From: Kribbella caucasensis | GTDB lineage: Bacteria; Actinomycetota; Actinomycetes; Propionibacteriales; Kribbellaceae | Length of the DNA stretch: 64,000 nt | NCBI RefSeq assembly: GCF_004361855.1 | Contig: NZ_SNWQ01000007.1 | Span: 62,001 to 126,000, forward strand | Direction: 5' to 3' | In this document: one piece after another, positions 1-8,982 of the stretch | How the letters are laid out: each line of letters begins with the position of its first letter | Numbering within the stretch: the stretch's first letter is position 1 | The notes under the pieces: model-generated | The model's database searches: none | Told to the model about the DNA's origin: nothing | What the model saw: the letters and a program-made list of their open reading frames with translations, nothing else | Position numbers and translations under genes: made by a program

Positions 1-507
1 GATCCCGGTCTGCCCGGTGTGGAAGAGCGCAACCACACCGAGATCGCTCAGCGTCTGGTAGAGCGGATAGAACCGCTCGTCGTTGGGCCGGAAGGCCTGC
101 AGGCTGGGATGGAACTTCAGACCCAGTGCACCGCAGTCCTCGATCAGGTGTTGAGCCTTCTGGATCGCGGCCTCGCCGGCGCGCGGATCGACGGACCCGA
201 ACGGGATCAGGATGTCGTTGTGCCGGGCCGCACCTTCGATGATCTCCTCGCTCGACAGCGCCGGGTGTCCGGTCGCCGTCTCCGAGTCCACCGTGAAGAC
301 CACGGCGGCGATCCGCCGGGACCGATAGTGCTCCGCGATGTCGTCGATCGTCGGCGTCCGCGGCTGGCCGGCCTTGAAGTACGCCGCTGAGGCGTCCATC
401 AGCTCCTGGTCGAGGGAGAAGTGACCGTGGGCATCGGCCTCCACGTGGGTGTGCATGTCGATGGCGTCGATCGCGTCGAGGTCGATCGCCGGCTCATAGC
501 GGACCAT
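1..507 (-). CDS. Amidohydrolase family protein (3' end outside window)
   Basis: The reading frame starts with ATG at 507 and runs off the window start, giving 169 codons. The N-terminus carries a metal-binding HxH motif in DMHTHVE (about residues 18-24), and a GLKFHP segment about residues 135-140 is typical of the amidohydrolase-2 TIM-barrel family, which includes decarboxylases and C-C hydrolases. The start overlaps the end of the upstream dehydrogenase gene by 14 bases, so it is the last visible gene of a leftward operon. In Rhodococcus hydroxycinnamate degradation an amidohydrolase (CouO) cleaves a beta-keto aromatic intermediate; by context this could play a similar part. That assignment is inference; the fold assignment is firm. 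Confidence 0.85.
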   Translation of the reverse strand, partial: MVRYEPAIDLDAIDAIDMHTHVEADAHGHFSLDQELMDASAAYFKAGQPRTPTIDDIAEHYRSRRIAAVVFTVDSETATGHPALSSEEIIEGAARHNDILIPFGSVDPRAGEAAIQKAQHLIEDCGALGLKFHPSLQAFRPNDERFYPLYQTLSDLGVVALFHTGQTGI

Positions 508-1432
508 TCGTGCGGACCTCCTTCTTTGCTGTCAGCAACTGAACGAGCAAGGAGTCCCGCTGCCGGATCAGGTCGTCCTGGTCGCAGTCCGCGAGCTCCT
601 CGTTCACCCCACGAACGAGCAGTTCCGCAAGCTGTGGTGTCAGTTGCGGTGCGCCGAGGTCGTCCATCAGCACCTGGGTCGGCGGGCCGAGGTGCTCCAG
701 TACGTGTGCCAGTCCGCCTTGCCCACCGGAGAGATGCTGGTTCACCAACGGACCCAGCAGCGCCCAGCGCAGGCCTGGTCCGTGGGCGATGGCGGTGTCG
801 ATGTCGGCGACGCTCGCGACTCCACGTTCGACCAATGAGTACGCCTCCCGCCAGAGCGCCGCCTGCAACCGGTTCGCAAGGTGACCGGGGAGCTCGGCCC
901 GCAGCCGGACCGGCTTCTTGCCGACGCTGGCGTAGAACGACATGGCGTGATCGACGAGCCGCGGATCGGTACGGACGCCGCCGACCACCTCGACCAGCGG
1001 AATCAGGTGGACGGGGTTGAACGGATGACCTACCAGAACGCGCTCGGGATGCCGTTCACACATGTCGGCGAGAGTGCTGGGCTGCAGACTCGACGTACTG
1101 CTCGCGATCACGACGCCAGGGGGAGCCGCATCGTCCAACTCTTTCAACAGGGCGGCCTTTGACGGTGCCGATTCCGGCCCGTTCTCCTGGACGAAGTCCG
1201 CGCGATCGACGGCCTGTTGGACCGTGTCGGCCACGGTCAGGCGGCTCTCCCATCCAGTGAGGTCGCCGCCGAGTGCCGTGACGACTTCGGCCGCCGCTTC
1301 GACCTGCGCGCTGAGGCGTTCGCGGGCCGTCGGTGCTGGGTCGAACGCGGAGACGGTCAGCCCGCGGCTGAGGAATTGAACGACCCAGCCGGCGCCGATG
1401 ACGCCAGCTCCCACAACCGCTACCTGCTTCAC
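494..1432 (-). CDS. 3-hydroxyacyl-CoA dehydrogenase family (carnitine dehydrogenase-like)
   Basis: 312 residues with a GTG start that overlaps the preceding stop (GTGA). An N-terminal Rossmann NAD-binding motif GAGVIGAGW (residues 8-16) is followed by the catalytic-region motif GHPFNPVHLIPLVEVVGG near residue 140 and a C-terminal helical dimerisation domain. HPFNPVxLxPLVE is shared by short single-domain 3-hydroxyacyl-CoA dehydrogenases and L-carnitine dehydrogenases, so the substrate is a beta-hydroxy acid or its CoA ester. In this operon it would oxidise the beta-hydroxyacyl-CoA made by the crotonase next door. Carnitine dehydrogenase remains an alternative because the length and motif fit both. 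Confidence 0.9.
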   Translation of the reverse strand: MKQVAVVGAGVIGAGWVVQFLSRGLTVSAFDPAPTARERLSAQVEAAAEVVTALGGDLTGWESRLTVADTVQQAVDRADFVQENGPESAPSKAALLKELDDAAPPGVVIASSTSSLQPSTLADMCERHPERVLVGHPFNPVHLIPLVEVVGGVRTDPRLVDHAMSFYASVGKKPVRLRAELPGHLANRLQAALWREAYSLVERGVASVADIDTAIAHGPGLRWALLGPLVNQHLSGGQGGLAHVLEHLGPPTQVLMDDLGAPQLTPQLAELLVRGVNEELADCDQDDLIRQRDSLLVQLLTAKKEVRTNGPL

Positions 1433-3381
1433 GTCCGGCCCCGGGCGAATTGCGCGAACGCGTCAAGCGAGTGTGGGTCGGCCAGCGAATCGATGGCGGC
1501 GACCTCGCTCGCCGGCCGTCCTTGCAGGATGCGCTTCACGGGCAGTTCCAGCTTCTTGCCGGTCCGATTCCGGGGGACGGCCGGAACAGCCACGACCAGG
1601 TCCGGCACGTGCCGGGGTGACAGCGCCTGCTTCAGCTCACCGGCCAGCCGCCGTTCGAGGTCCTCGTCCAGGCTGTTGCCCTGGGCAAGGACGACGAACA
1701 ACACCAGCTCGCCGTTACCGCCCTGTGGGTCCTCGAGGTGAACGACGAGCGAGTCCTCCACCTCCGGCAGTTCCTCGAGTACCTGATAGAACTCGGCCGT
1801 CCCGAGTCGTACTCCGCCTCGGTTCAGCGTGGCGTCGGAGCGACCGGCGATCACGCAACTGCCCGACTCGGAGAACCGGATCCAGTCCCCGTGCCGCCAG
1901 ACGCCAGGCCACCGGTCGAAGTACGTCGTGCGATACCGCTCGCCGGTCGAATCACCCCAGAAACCGATCGGCATCGAGGGGACCGGACGGGTGATCACCA
2001 GCTCGCCGAGTTCGCCGACGACGGGTCGGCCCTCGTCGTCCCAGGCCTGCGCGTCGAAGCCGAGACACGGTCCGGAGATCTCACCGGCGACGACCGGCTG
2101 GAGGGGGCTGCCCTGGACGATGCCGCTGCACACGTCGGTCCCGCCCGATCCCACGTTGAGCAGGACCTCGGGACCGAAGACCTCCCGCACCCAGTGGTAT
2201 CCCTCGGCCGGCAGCGGACTCCCGGCGGCGCCGATCTGCCGGACCCGGGAGAGGTCGAACTCCTCGGCCGGTCGCAGCCCGCTCCGCCGCGTCGCCATCA
2301 GGAAGCCAGGACTGGCACCCATGAACGTTGCCCCTGTCTCCTCGGCGAGCCGCCACTGGAACTCGAGCCCCGGGTGCAGTGGGTTGCCGTCGATCATCAC
2401 TATCGAGCTGTCCACCAGGAGCGCAGAGATCAGCGCGTTCCACATCATCCACGCCGTGGTGGTGAACCAGAGCAGTCGATCGCCCGGACCGAGGTCCCAG
2501 CTGAGCGCGTGATTCTTCAGGTGTTCGAGCAGTACGCCGCCATGACTGTGCACGATCGCCTTCGGCTGCCCCGTCGTCCCCGAGGAGAAGAGGACGAACA
2601 GCGGATGGTCGAACGGCAGACTGTCGAACTCGGGACCAGCGCCAGTCGACTCGGCCAGCAGGTCTCCCCAGGACACGGCGTCGGTCAGCCGGGCGGCGCC
2701 GTACTCGACCTCGATCACGCTCGTCAGCGAGGGCAGTCCGTCCCGGATCGCGGCGACCTCGGTACTGCGGTCGACGGGCTTCGTTCCATAGGTGTAGCCC
2801 GAGACCGCGAGCAGGACGGTGGGCTCGAGTTGCCGGAACCGGTCGAGCACGCTCCGGCTGCCGAACTCCGGCGCGCAGCTGGCCCAGACAGCACCCAGGC
2901 TTGCCGTCGCCAGGAATGCGATCAGCGTCTCGGGGATGTTCGGCAGATAGGCCACGACCCGGTCACCACGCCGCACACCCAACCGCTGAAGGGCTTCGCG
3001 GGCACGGCCGACCTGTTCGGTCAGCTCCGCGAACGTCAGCGACACCTGGTCGCGGGTCTGCGAGACGCCGATCACCGCGGTGTCGGCGGCCCCGACCTGA
3101 CGGAAGTCGAGCAGGTGCCTGGCGAAGTTCAGTCGTGCACCCGGGAACCAGTTGGCACCCGGCATGTTGTCGTCGGCAAGGACCTTGTCGTATTCGCTGT
3201 CCACCCCGAAGTGGTCCCAGATCGATCCCCAGAACTCGTCGGGCGACGTGACCGACCACCGCCAGAGTTCGTCGTACGACGTGAAGGTGCGGCCGGTCCG
3301 CAATTCGGCGTACTGGACGAAGTGGCCGATGCGGGTGCTGGCGCGCCAGTCGGCGGGTGGTGTCCAGAGGGGTGCGCTCAT
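1429..3381 (-). CDS. Acetoacetyl-CoA synthetase
   Basis: 650 residues, the usual family length. The start is set at ATG 3381, which overlaps the crotonase stop (ATGA); the frame stays open for a further 1 kb upstream but that part is a shadow. An ACS-type N-terminal segment (SIWDHFGV, then PGANWFPGARLNFARHLL) precedes the AMP-binding P-loop FSSGTTGQPKAIVHSHGG near residue 265, and the C-terminus carries the NRTGKKLELPVK motif with the adenylating lysine. The enzyme activates acetoacetate, or a close short-chain keto acid, to its CoA ester in the cytoplasm with ATP. The operon suggests it handles a short acid released during side-chain shortening. Confidence 0.92.
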   Translation of the reverse strand: MSAPLWTPPADWRASTRIGHFVQYAELRTGRTFTSYDELWRWSVTSPDEFWGSIWDHFGVDSEYDKVLADDNMPGANWFPGARLNFARHLLDFRQVGAADTAVIGVSQTRDQVSLTFAELTEQVGRAREALQRLGVRRGDRVVAYLPNIPETLIAFLATASLGAVWASCAPEFGSRSVLDRFRQLEPTVLLAVSGYTYGTKPVDRSTEVAAIRDGLPSLTSVIEVEYGAARLTDAVSWGDLLAESTGAGPEFDSLPFDHPLFVLFSSGTTGQPKAIVHSHGGVLLEHLKNHALSWDLGPGDRLLWFTTTAWMMWNALISALLVDSSIVMIDGNPLHPGLEFQWRLAEETGATFMGASPGFLMATRRSGLRPAEEFDLSRVRQIGAAGSPLPAEGYHWVREVFGPEVLLNVGSGGTDVCSGIVQGSPLQPVVAGEISGPCLGFDAQAWDDEGRPVVGELGELVITRPVPSMPIGFWGDSTGERYRTTYFDRWPGVWRHGDWIRFSESGSCVIAGRSDATLNRGGVRLGTAEFYQVLEELPEVEDSLVVHLEDPQGGNGELVLFVVLAQGNSLDEDLERRLAGELKQALSPRHVPDLVVAVPAVPRNRTGKKLELPVKRILQGRPASEVAAIDSLADPHSLDAFAQFARGRT

Positions 3382-4184
3382 GCGGGGTCGACCTTCGACG
3401 CCCGGCCTTCGAGGAAGGCGTTCATCCGGGCCTTCGCCTCGTCGCTGCCGGAGGCGACGGATGCCATCAGGGCTTCGAGCAGGTACCCCTGACTGGGGCT
3501 CGCGTCGGCGATCCGGGGGAGTGCCTGGAGTACGGCGAAGTTCGTCACCGCAGCGTTGCCGGCGATCTTCTCGGCGAGTTCGAGCGCCTTCGGCAGTCCG
3601 GCACCGGGTTCGACGAGGTAGTGCGAGAGGCCGAGTGCCTGCCCTTCGGCGGCGTCCAGCACGCGACCGGTGAGCATCATGTCGGCCATCCGGTGCACAC
3701 CGATCAACCGCGGCACCCGGACAGAGGCGCCGCCGCCGGTGAACAGACCGCGTTGCCCTTCGGGTAGTGCGTAGAACGCGGTGGATTCGGCCACCCGGAT
3801 GTGAGTGGCCGACGCCAACTCCAGGCCGCCACCGATCACCGCGCCGCGGAGTACGGCGACGACCGGGAGCCGGCCCTGTTCGATATGGGCGAAGGCGCGG
3901 TGCCACATCATCGAGTGTTCGAGGCCCTCGAAGGTGCTGCGCTCGGTGAGCTCGGACAGGTCCAGCCCGGCTGAGAAATGCGCTCCGGCAGCATCGAGGA
4001 CGACGACGCGCGCCCATCTTGGCGGAGCTGAGAAGAAGCGCTCCAGGCCGAGCACGGTCGCGTCGTCGAGGGCGTTGCGTTTGGACTCGCGCGACAGCCG
4101 TACGACGGCAACCTGGTCGTGGCGCTCGACGACCAGGGAGTCGGGCAACTGGAAGTCGAGGTCGGTGTGGTCTAGGGCTGTCAT
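3378..4184 (-). CDS. Enoyl-CoA hydratase/isomerase (crotonase) family
   Basis: 268 residues. The first oxyanion-hole segment is HFSAGLDLSE (about 92-101), the second GAVIGGGLELAS (about 136-147), and an active-site loop LPEGQRGLFTGGGAS follows, the acidic position being the E of LPEG. This layout fits a hydratase or a hydroxycinnamoyl-CoA hydratase-lyase. It overlaps both neighbours by four bases (3378-3381 and 4181-4184), so translation is coupled. Predicted role: addition of water across the double bond of the CoA ester formed by the ligase encoded just upstream. Exact substrate unknown. Confidence 0.9.
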   Translation of the reverse strand: MTALDHTDLDFQLPDSLVVERHDQVAVVRLSRESKRNALDDATVLGLERFFSAPPRWARVVVLDAAGAHFSAGLDLSELTERSTFEGLEHSMMWHRAFAHIEQGRLPVVAVLRGAVIGGGLELASATHIRVAESTAFYALPEGQRGLFTGGGASVRVPRLIGVHRMADMMLTGRVLDAAEGQALGLSHYLVEPGAGLPKALELAEKIAGNAAVTNFAVLQALPRIADASPSQGYLLEALMASVASGSDEAKARMNAFLEGRASKVDPA

Positions 4185-5695
4185 TTGTTCTCTCGTGGGC
4201 TGTCGGAGGGGCGGAGGTTGTTGCGCAAGGCCGAGCGGAGCACCTTGCCGGTGGCGTTCCGGGGCAGTTCGCCGACGATCTCGATGTCTCGCGGCACCTT
4301 GAAACGCGCCAGGTGCGTCTCGAAGTGGCGACGGAGGGCCTGCTCGTCGATCCGGGCGCCGGCGAAGGGTTCGACGAACGCCACGCCGACCTCACCCCAG
4401 CGTTCGTCGGGAGTGCCGACCACGGCCGCGGACCGGACCCCTTCGAAGGTGACGGCGACGGCCTCGACCTCGGCTGGGTAGATGTTCTCGCCGCCCGAGA
4501 TGATCACGTCCTTGACCCGATCGACGACGTACGACCAGCCGTCCGGATCGCTGCGGACGACGTCCCCGGTCCGGAACCACTGCTCGTCGACGAGGCTGTC
4601 GTTCGTCTCGTCAGGACGGTTCCAGTAGCCGGCGAAGACGTGCGGACCCCTGATCAGGAGTTCGCGCCCCGGTCCGCCGAGCTCGATCTCGGCGACCTTG
4701 CCGTCGTCGCTGCGGTGCGCGACATCCGTGAAGAAATGCGGCACCCCGATCGAGGTCGGGTGCTCGGTCGCGCCGTCGTGGACCGCCATGTAGACACCCG
4801 GACTGGCTTCGGTCATCCCGTACCCCTGGAGTACGGCGACGCCACGATCGAGCCACTCCAGCGCGACACTCGCCTTGATCGACGACCCGCCGTAGATCAC
4901 GTGCTCCAGCGACGAGAGGTCGACATCGGGCCAGCTCGGGTGTTCCGCCATCAGCTGCAGCATCGTCGGGACGCAGGAGAAACTCGTGATCCGCAGCCGG
5001 TGGATCAGCTCCAGGATCGTGCCCGCGTCGAACTTCGTGACCACCTCGACCCGGCCGCCCTTGAGCAGCGTTGGCAGGGTGATCTGGCCCAGGCCGACGG
5101 CATGGAACAACGGCGCGATACAGAGCGCACGATCGGGCTCGTGCAGATCGAACTGAACGAGCTGGTTGACGGTGTTCCAGGTGAGATTGGCGTGCGTCAG
5201 TACGGCGCCCTTCGGCTTGCCCGTCGTACCGGAGGTGTAGAGGATCAGCGCCGGGTGGTCCAGGGCGACCTCCGGCTCGTCGACCAGCGGATCGGCTGCC
5301 TCGACGAGCTCTGCCATCCGCGAGAGCGAATAGCCTTCGAGTTGGTCCACACCGCCGCCGATCACCACGACCGTCGGTTCGCAGTCCTCGAGCAGGTAAC
5401 GCAGTTCGACAGGTGCCAGCCGCGTGTTGAGCGGTACGAAGACGGCCCCCAGCAGAGTGGTGGCGAAGAAGGCCTCGAACGTGGCGATGTCGTTGGCGCC
5501 GAGCCACGCCACCCGGTCACCGCGTCGTACGCCGAGCCGGGTCAGCGCACTGGCCCAGCGGTCGACCCGATCGGCCAGCTCGGCGTAGGTCAGCTCGCGA
5601 GCCCCCTGGGACAAGGCCACGGCGCCGGGGGAGAGGCGGGCCCGACGCCGCGGCCAGCTCCCCAGCCCCTGGTTGCCGCCCTGGTTGCCAATCAT
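4181..5695 (-). CDS. Acyl-CoA synthetase (AMP-dependent, class I adenylate-forming)
   Basis: 504 residues from ATG 5695, one base inside the alcohol dehydrogenase stop (TGATG). The P-loop ILYTSGTTGKPKGAVLTHAN lies near residue 150, the A5 motif QGYGMTEASPG near 280, the hinge RTGDVVRSDPDGW near 375 and the adenylating-lysine motif NATGKVLRSALR at the C-terminus, so all core motifs are present. The family makes acyl-CoA from fatty or aromatic acids. With a crotonase, an aldehyde dehydrogenase and a MarR regulator beside it, an aromatic or phenylpropenoic acid is the likely substrate (inference). Confidence 0.92.
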   Translation of the reverse strand: MIGNQGGNQGLGSWPRRRARLSPGAVALSQGARELTYAELADRVDRWASALTRLGVRRGDRVAWLGANDIATFEAFFATTLLGAVFVPLNTRLAPVELRYLLEDCEPTVVVIGGGVDQLEGYSLSRMAELVEAADPLVDEPEVALDHPALILYTSGTTGKPKGAVLTHANLTWNTVNQLVQFDLHEPDRALCIAPLFHAVGLGQITLPTLLKGGRVEVVTKFDAGTILELIHRLRITSFSCVPTMLQLMAEHPSWPDVDLSSLEHVIYGGSSIKASVALEWLDRGVAVLQGYGMTEASPGVYMAVHDGATEHPTSIGVPHFFTDVAHRSDDGKVAEIELGGPGRELLIRGPHVFAGYWNRPDETNDSLVDEQWFRTGDVVRSDPDGWSYVVDRVKDVIISGGENIYPAEVEAVAVTFEGVRSAAVVGTPDERWGEVGVAFVEPFAGARIDEQALRRHFETHLARFKVPRDIEIVGELPRNATGKVLRSALRNNLRPSDSPRENK

Positions 5696-6801
5696 CAGAA
5701 TCTCAACACCGGCTTGATCGTCTTCCCGGCGGTGACGTCTTCGACCGCCTGCTGGATGTCGGCGAACGGGTACTCGGTGATGAGCCGGTCCACCGGCAGC
5801 CGGCCCTGTTTGACGAGCTCGACCAGGGCCGGGATCAGGCGTTGGGTCTCGCTGTCGCCCAGGGTCAGCCCGACGACTTGCTTGCCGCCGAGCATGCCGT
5901 TCACGTCCAGGGCGACTTCGGTACCGAACGGCGGCGCGCCCACGATCACCGCCGTACCGCGAGCCGCGAGGGCATCTACACCGGCACGGAGGACGTTCAC
6001 GTTGCCGGTCGTCTCGACCAGGCCCGACGCGCCGCCTCCGGTGGCCTCCACCAGTTGTGCGGTGAGATCGCCGCTGCCGGCTTCGATGACGTGAGTCGCT
6101 CCCAGGTCGCGGGCCAGGTCGAGGCGGTTCGCGACCTTGTCCACCGCGACGATCGTGGTGGCCGGCGAGAGGGTCGCCGCCATCACAGCCGAGAGGCCGA
6201 CCGCGCCTGCGCCGAGGACCACGACCGAGTCGCCGGGCCGAGGCTTCAGGACGTTCCATACCGCTCCGACCCCGGTCTGTACGCCGCAGCCGAGCGGGGC
6301 GAGTTTCTCCAGCGGCGCGTCCGCGGGGAGCTTGACCAGGCTGCGTTCGTCGACCAGGGCGAACTCGGCGAACGAGGACTGTCCGAAGAAGTGACCGCCG
6401 AGCGGGTCGCCGTCGCGGGTGATTGTGGGACTGCCGTCCGGCCGGGCCCCGCCGAGGAGGTTCAAGGGGAGCCAGGTCGCGCAGTACGCCGGATGTCCGT
6501 CCCGGCAGTTCGCGCAGCTGCCGCAGGACGTGAACGACAGCAGCACCTGGTCGCCGGGCGACACCCTGGTCGCGCTGTTGCCGACGGCAAGTACTTCGCC
6601 GGCGCCCTCGTGGCCCAGAACGCCAGGCAGCGGGAACGGCAGCCCGCCGCTCGCCACCCCCAGGTCCGTGTGGCACAGACCCGCGGCGGTCATCTTGACC
6701 AGTACTTCGTCCGCGCGGGGTTCGTCGAGCTCGATCACGCTGAGGGTGAAGGGGCTGCCGCCGGACTCGACGACCGCTGCCTTCGCGGTGGTGGTGTTCA
6801 T
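5695..6801 (-). CDS. Zinc-dependent alcohol dehydrogenase (aryl/long-chain type)
   Basis: 368 residues from ATG 6801, which has AGAAGG five bases upstream; a GTG at 6807 would sit inside that ribosome site and is less likely. The catalytic-zinc motif GLCHTDLGV and GHEGAGEV are followed by the four structural-zinc cysteines in a CxxCxxCx7C arrangement (CGSCANC...C) about residues 96-110, and a Rossmann motif GAGAVGLSAV near 198. This is the group that includes benzyl and aryl-alcohol dehydrogenases. In the operon it would convert an alcohol to the aldehyde used by the aldehyde dehydrogenase encoded upstream. Confidence 0.9.
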   Translation of the reverse strand: MNTTTAKAAVVESGGSPFTLSVIELDEPRADEVLVKMTAAGLCHTDLGVASGGLPFPLPGVLGHEGAGEVLAVGNSATRVSPGDQVLLSFTSCGSCANCRDGHPAYCATWLPLNLLGGARPDGSPTITRDGDPLGGHFFGQSSFAEFALVDERSLVKLPADAPLEKLAPLGCGVQTGVGAVWNVLKPRPGDSVVVLGAGAVGLSAVMAATLSPATTIVAVDKVANRLDLARDLGATHVIEAGSGDLTAQLVEATGGGASGLVETTGNVNVLRAGVDALAARGTAVIVGAPPFGTEVALDVNGMLGGKQVVGLTLGDSETQRLIPALVELVKQGRLPVDRLITEYPFADIQQAVEDVTAGKTIKPVLRF

Positions 6802-6825
6802 GGTCACCTTCTCGGAATTGGCCGC

Positions 6826-8277
6826 TCAGTCGAGCGAGATGATCACGGACTTGGTGCGGGTGTAGGCGTCCAGGGCCTCGGGGCCGTACTCACGGCCGAA
6901 GCCGGACGCCTTGACGCCGCCGAACGGGACGGCCGGGTCGAGCATCGCCCAGTCGTTGACGAAGACGATGCCCGCCTCCAACCGGGCCGCGACCCGATGG
7001 GCCCGGGCCAGGTTGGTCGTCTGAATGCCGGCCGCCAGCCCGTACGCCGTACTGTTGGCCAGCGCGATCGCCTCGTCCTCGTCGTCGAACGGCTGAACGG
7101 TCAGGACCGGACCGAAGATCTCCTCCTGGATCACCCTGGAGTCGTTGGGCAGGTCGGCGATTACCGTCGGCTGGTAGTAGAAGCCACCGTCCAGGTCGAG
7201 TCGTTCCCCACCACAGACCACGCGGCCACCATCCGCGCGGGCAGCGGCGACGAAGTCCTCGACCTTCTTGACGTGCCGGTCCGACGTCATCGGCCCGATC
7301 ACCGTCTGCGGATCCCTCGGGTCACCGATCGGGACCGTGGGAACCGCACCGGCCAGGATCTGTACGAACGTGTCGTACAGGGGACGCGCCACCAGCAGCC
7401 GTGGACCGGCCATGCAGAACTGGCCGGTGTTGAAGATGAAGCCCTTGATCGCGGCGCCGACCGCCTTGTCGACATCGGCGTCCTCGAACACGAGGTTGGC
7501 GGCGTTTCCGCCGAGCTCCATGGTGACGGGTACGAGGGATTCACCGGCCACGCTCGCCGCACGCCGGCCGATCGCGGTCGAACCGGTGAAGGCGATCTTG
7601 TCGACCCCCGGATGGCGGAGCAGGGCGTCGCCGGCGATAGCGCCACTGCCCGTGACGACGTTAACGACTCCGTCCGGAACGCCTGCCTCGGTGAGCAGTT
7701 CGGCGATACGGAGTGCCGTCAGCGGGGTGTCGTCGGCCGGCTTGTGGACGATGGTGTTCCCGGCGGCCAGCGCGGGTGCGAGCTTTGAGTTGGACAGAAT
7801 CAGGGGGAAGTTGAACGGGGTGATCGCCCCGACGACTCCGAGCGGCTCGCGGCGGGTGTAGGCAAAGGTGTTGAGCGGGGTTTCGCGGGTCGAGCCGTCC
7901 AGCGTCTGCGCGAGCGCAGCGTAGTACTCGTATTGCTCGACGGTGGTCATCACGTCGACCGGCAGGCACAGGCCGATCGGCTTGCCGACGTCGAGGCTCT
8001 CCAGCTCGGCCAGCTCCTGCGCGTTCTCCCGGAGCAGCACCGCGACCCGGTTCAGGATCCGCGCCCGCTCACGTCCGCTGAGCCGCGGCCAGGGTCCCTC
8101 GTCGAACGCCTTCCGGGCGGCGGCGACCGCGCGGTCGATGTCGCCGGCGTCGCCTTCGGCCACACTCCCGACCACGGTGCCCGTGGCAGGATCCACCACG
8201 TCGAACCGCGCACCGGACCCGGCCGGCACCCACTCACCCGCGATGTAAAGCTCGCGCTCGATCTTCTCGGTGGTCAT
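6826..8277 (-). CDS. Aldehyde dehydrogenase (NAD(P)+)
   Basis: 483 residues. The general-base motif MELGGNAANLVF contains the catalytic Glu (about 253), and the catalytic Cys lies in NTGQFCMAGPRLL (about 287). TPFNFPLILSNSKLAPALAAGN supplies the cofactor pocket, and the C-terminus has PFGGVKASGFGREYG. It is the first gene of the leftward operon and starts 20 bases from the promoter-proximal palindromes. Overall it resembles benzaldehyde, vanillin or succinate-semialdehyde dehydrogenases; the neighbouring aryl-alcohol-type dehydrogenase favours an aromatic aldehyde (inference). Confidence 0.93.
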   Translation of the reverse strand: MTTEKIERELYIAGEWVPAGSGARFDVVDPATGTVVGSVAEGDAGDIDRAVAAARKAFDEGPWPRLSGRERARILNRVAVLLRENAQELAELESLDVGKPIGLCLPVDVMTTVEQYEYYAALAQTLDGSTRETPLNTFAYTRREPLGVVGAITPFNFPLILSNSKLAPALAAGNTIVHKPADDTPLTALRIAELLTEAGVPDGVVNVVTGSGAIAGDALLRHPGVDKIAFTGSTAIGRRAASVAGESLVPVTMELGGNAANLVFEDADVDKAVGAAIKGFIFNTGQFCMAGPRLLVARPLYDTFVQILAGAVPTVPIGDPRDPQTVIGPMTSDRHVKKVEDFVAAARADGGRVVCGGERLDLDGGFYYQPTVIADLPNDSRVIQEEIFGPVLTVQPFDDEDEAIALANSTAYGLAAGIQTTNLARAHRVAARLEAGIVFVNDWAMLDPAVPFGGVKASGFGREYGPEALDAYTRTKSVIISLD

Positions 8278-8296
8278 GTGTCTCCTGCGTATTCAT

Positions 8297-8341
8297 CAGG
8301 TTTCCTGTTGATTGCTATCCTGGGGATCAACAGGTTTCCTG
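8297..8341. promoter_or_regulatory. Twin palindromic operators, likely for the adjacent MarR regulator
   Basis: The perfect palindrome CAGGTTTCCTG occurs at 8297-8307 and again at 8331-8341, 34 bases apart, about three helical turns. Both sites lie between the divergent starts of the aldehyde dehydrogenase operon (8277, minus) and the MarR gene (8365, plus), and the second copy extends to ACAGGTTTCCTGT. MarR proteins bind such short inverted repeats and often control the divergent operon and themselves. Confidence 0.62.
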
Positions 8342-8364
8342 TCAACGGTTGGAGCCCGGTGCAG

Positions 8365-8820
8365 ATGCGAGAAGTGGATTCGAGAGCCGGCACCCAGCCG
8401 TCGTTGCTGTACGCCGTCAAGCAGGTCGAGCTCGCCGTGCGCGCACATCTGGACGACATCTTGAAGGAATCCGGTGTGACCGCGGTTCAGTTCACCGCGT
8501 TGACCGTACTGCGCCGGCGCGACGGGCTGACCTCGGCGCAGCTGGCGCGCAACTCGTTCGTCAAGACGCAGTCGATGGCCGACATCGTGACGGCGCTGGA
8601 GAACGGCGGGCTGATCAGCCGGCGACGGGACCCGTCGGACAACCGGCGGATCCTGATCAGCCTCACCGAGAAGGGCCGGCTCCTGCTCCGGCGCTACGAC
8701 CAGCCGGTGCGCGAACTGGAGGACCGGATGGTCGCCGACCTGACCGCCAAGCAGGTCCGCGACCTACGCGACGCCCTCAACCACTGCCGCGCAGCCCTGG
8801 CCGACCACCCGCCCCACTGA
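8365..8820 (+). CDS. MarR family transcriptional regulator
   Basis: 151 residues from ATG 8365; an in-frame GTG at 8359, four bases after GGAG, is an equally plausible start. A helical N-terminus is followed by a winged helix with TSAQLARNSFVKTQSMADIVTALENGGLI, and the wing is RRRDPSDNRRILISLTEKG (about 88-106), the hallmark of MarR. It is transcribed divergently from the catabolic operon, with two identical palindromes between them, so it most likely represses that operon until a pathway CoA ester or aromatic acid binds. CouR of Rhodococcus is a functional parallel. Confidence 0.9.
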   Translation: MREVDSRAGTQPSLLYAVKQVELAVRAHLDDILKESGVTAVQFTALTVLRRRDGLTSAQLARNSFVKTQSMADIVTALENGGLISRRRDPSDNRRILISLTEKGRLLLRRYDQPVRELEDRMVADLTAKQVRDLRDALNHCRAALADHPPH

Positions 8821-8982
8821 CCGCGCCGCCGGGAGGTATGGCGACCAGTGGTCCGGTCGGGGGGTAGCGAGCGTCGATCGGTCGAGCAGCCGGCGGTGAA
8901 CGGGTCATGGGGGCCGAGTCGGGGCTCCGGTGGGGACCTCGGTCAAGAAGTGGGGGGCTTGAACATCACATAGCCAGTTCAC

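Noticed and set aside
3382..4395. Long open frame continuing upstream of the acetoacetyl-CoA synthetase start
   Set aside because: It lies over the crotonase gene in another frame, has an Arg/Pro-rich composition typical of high-GC shadows, and the synthetase start at 3381 overlaps the crotonase stop.
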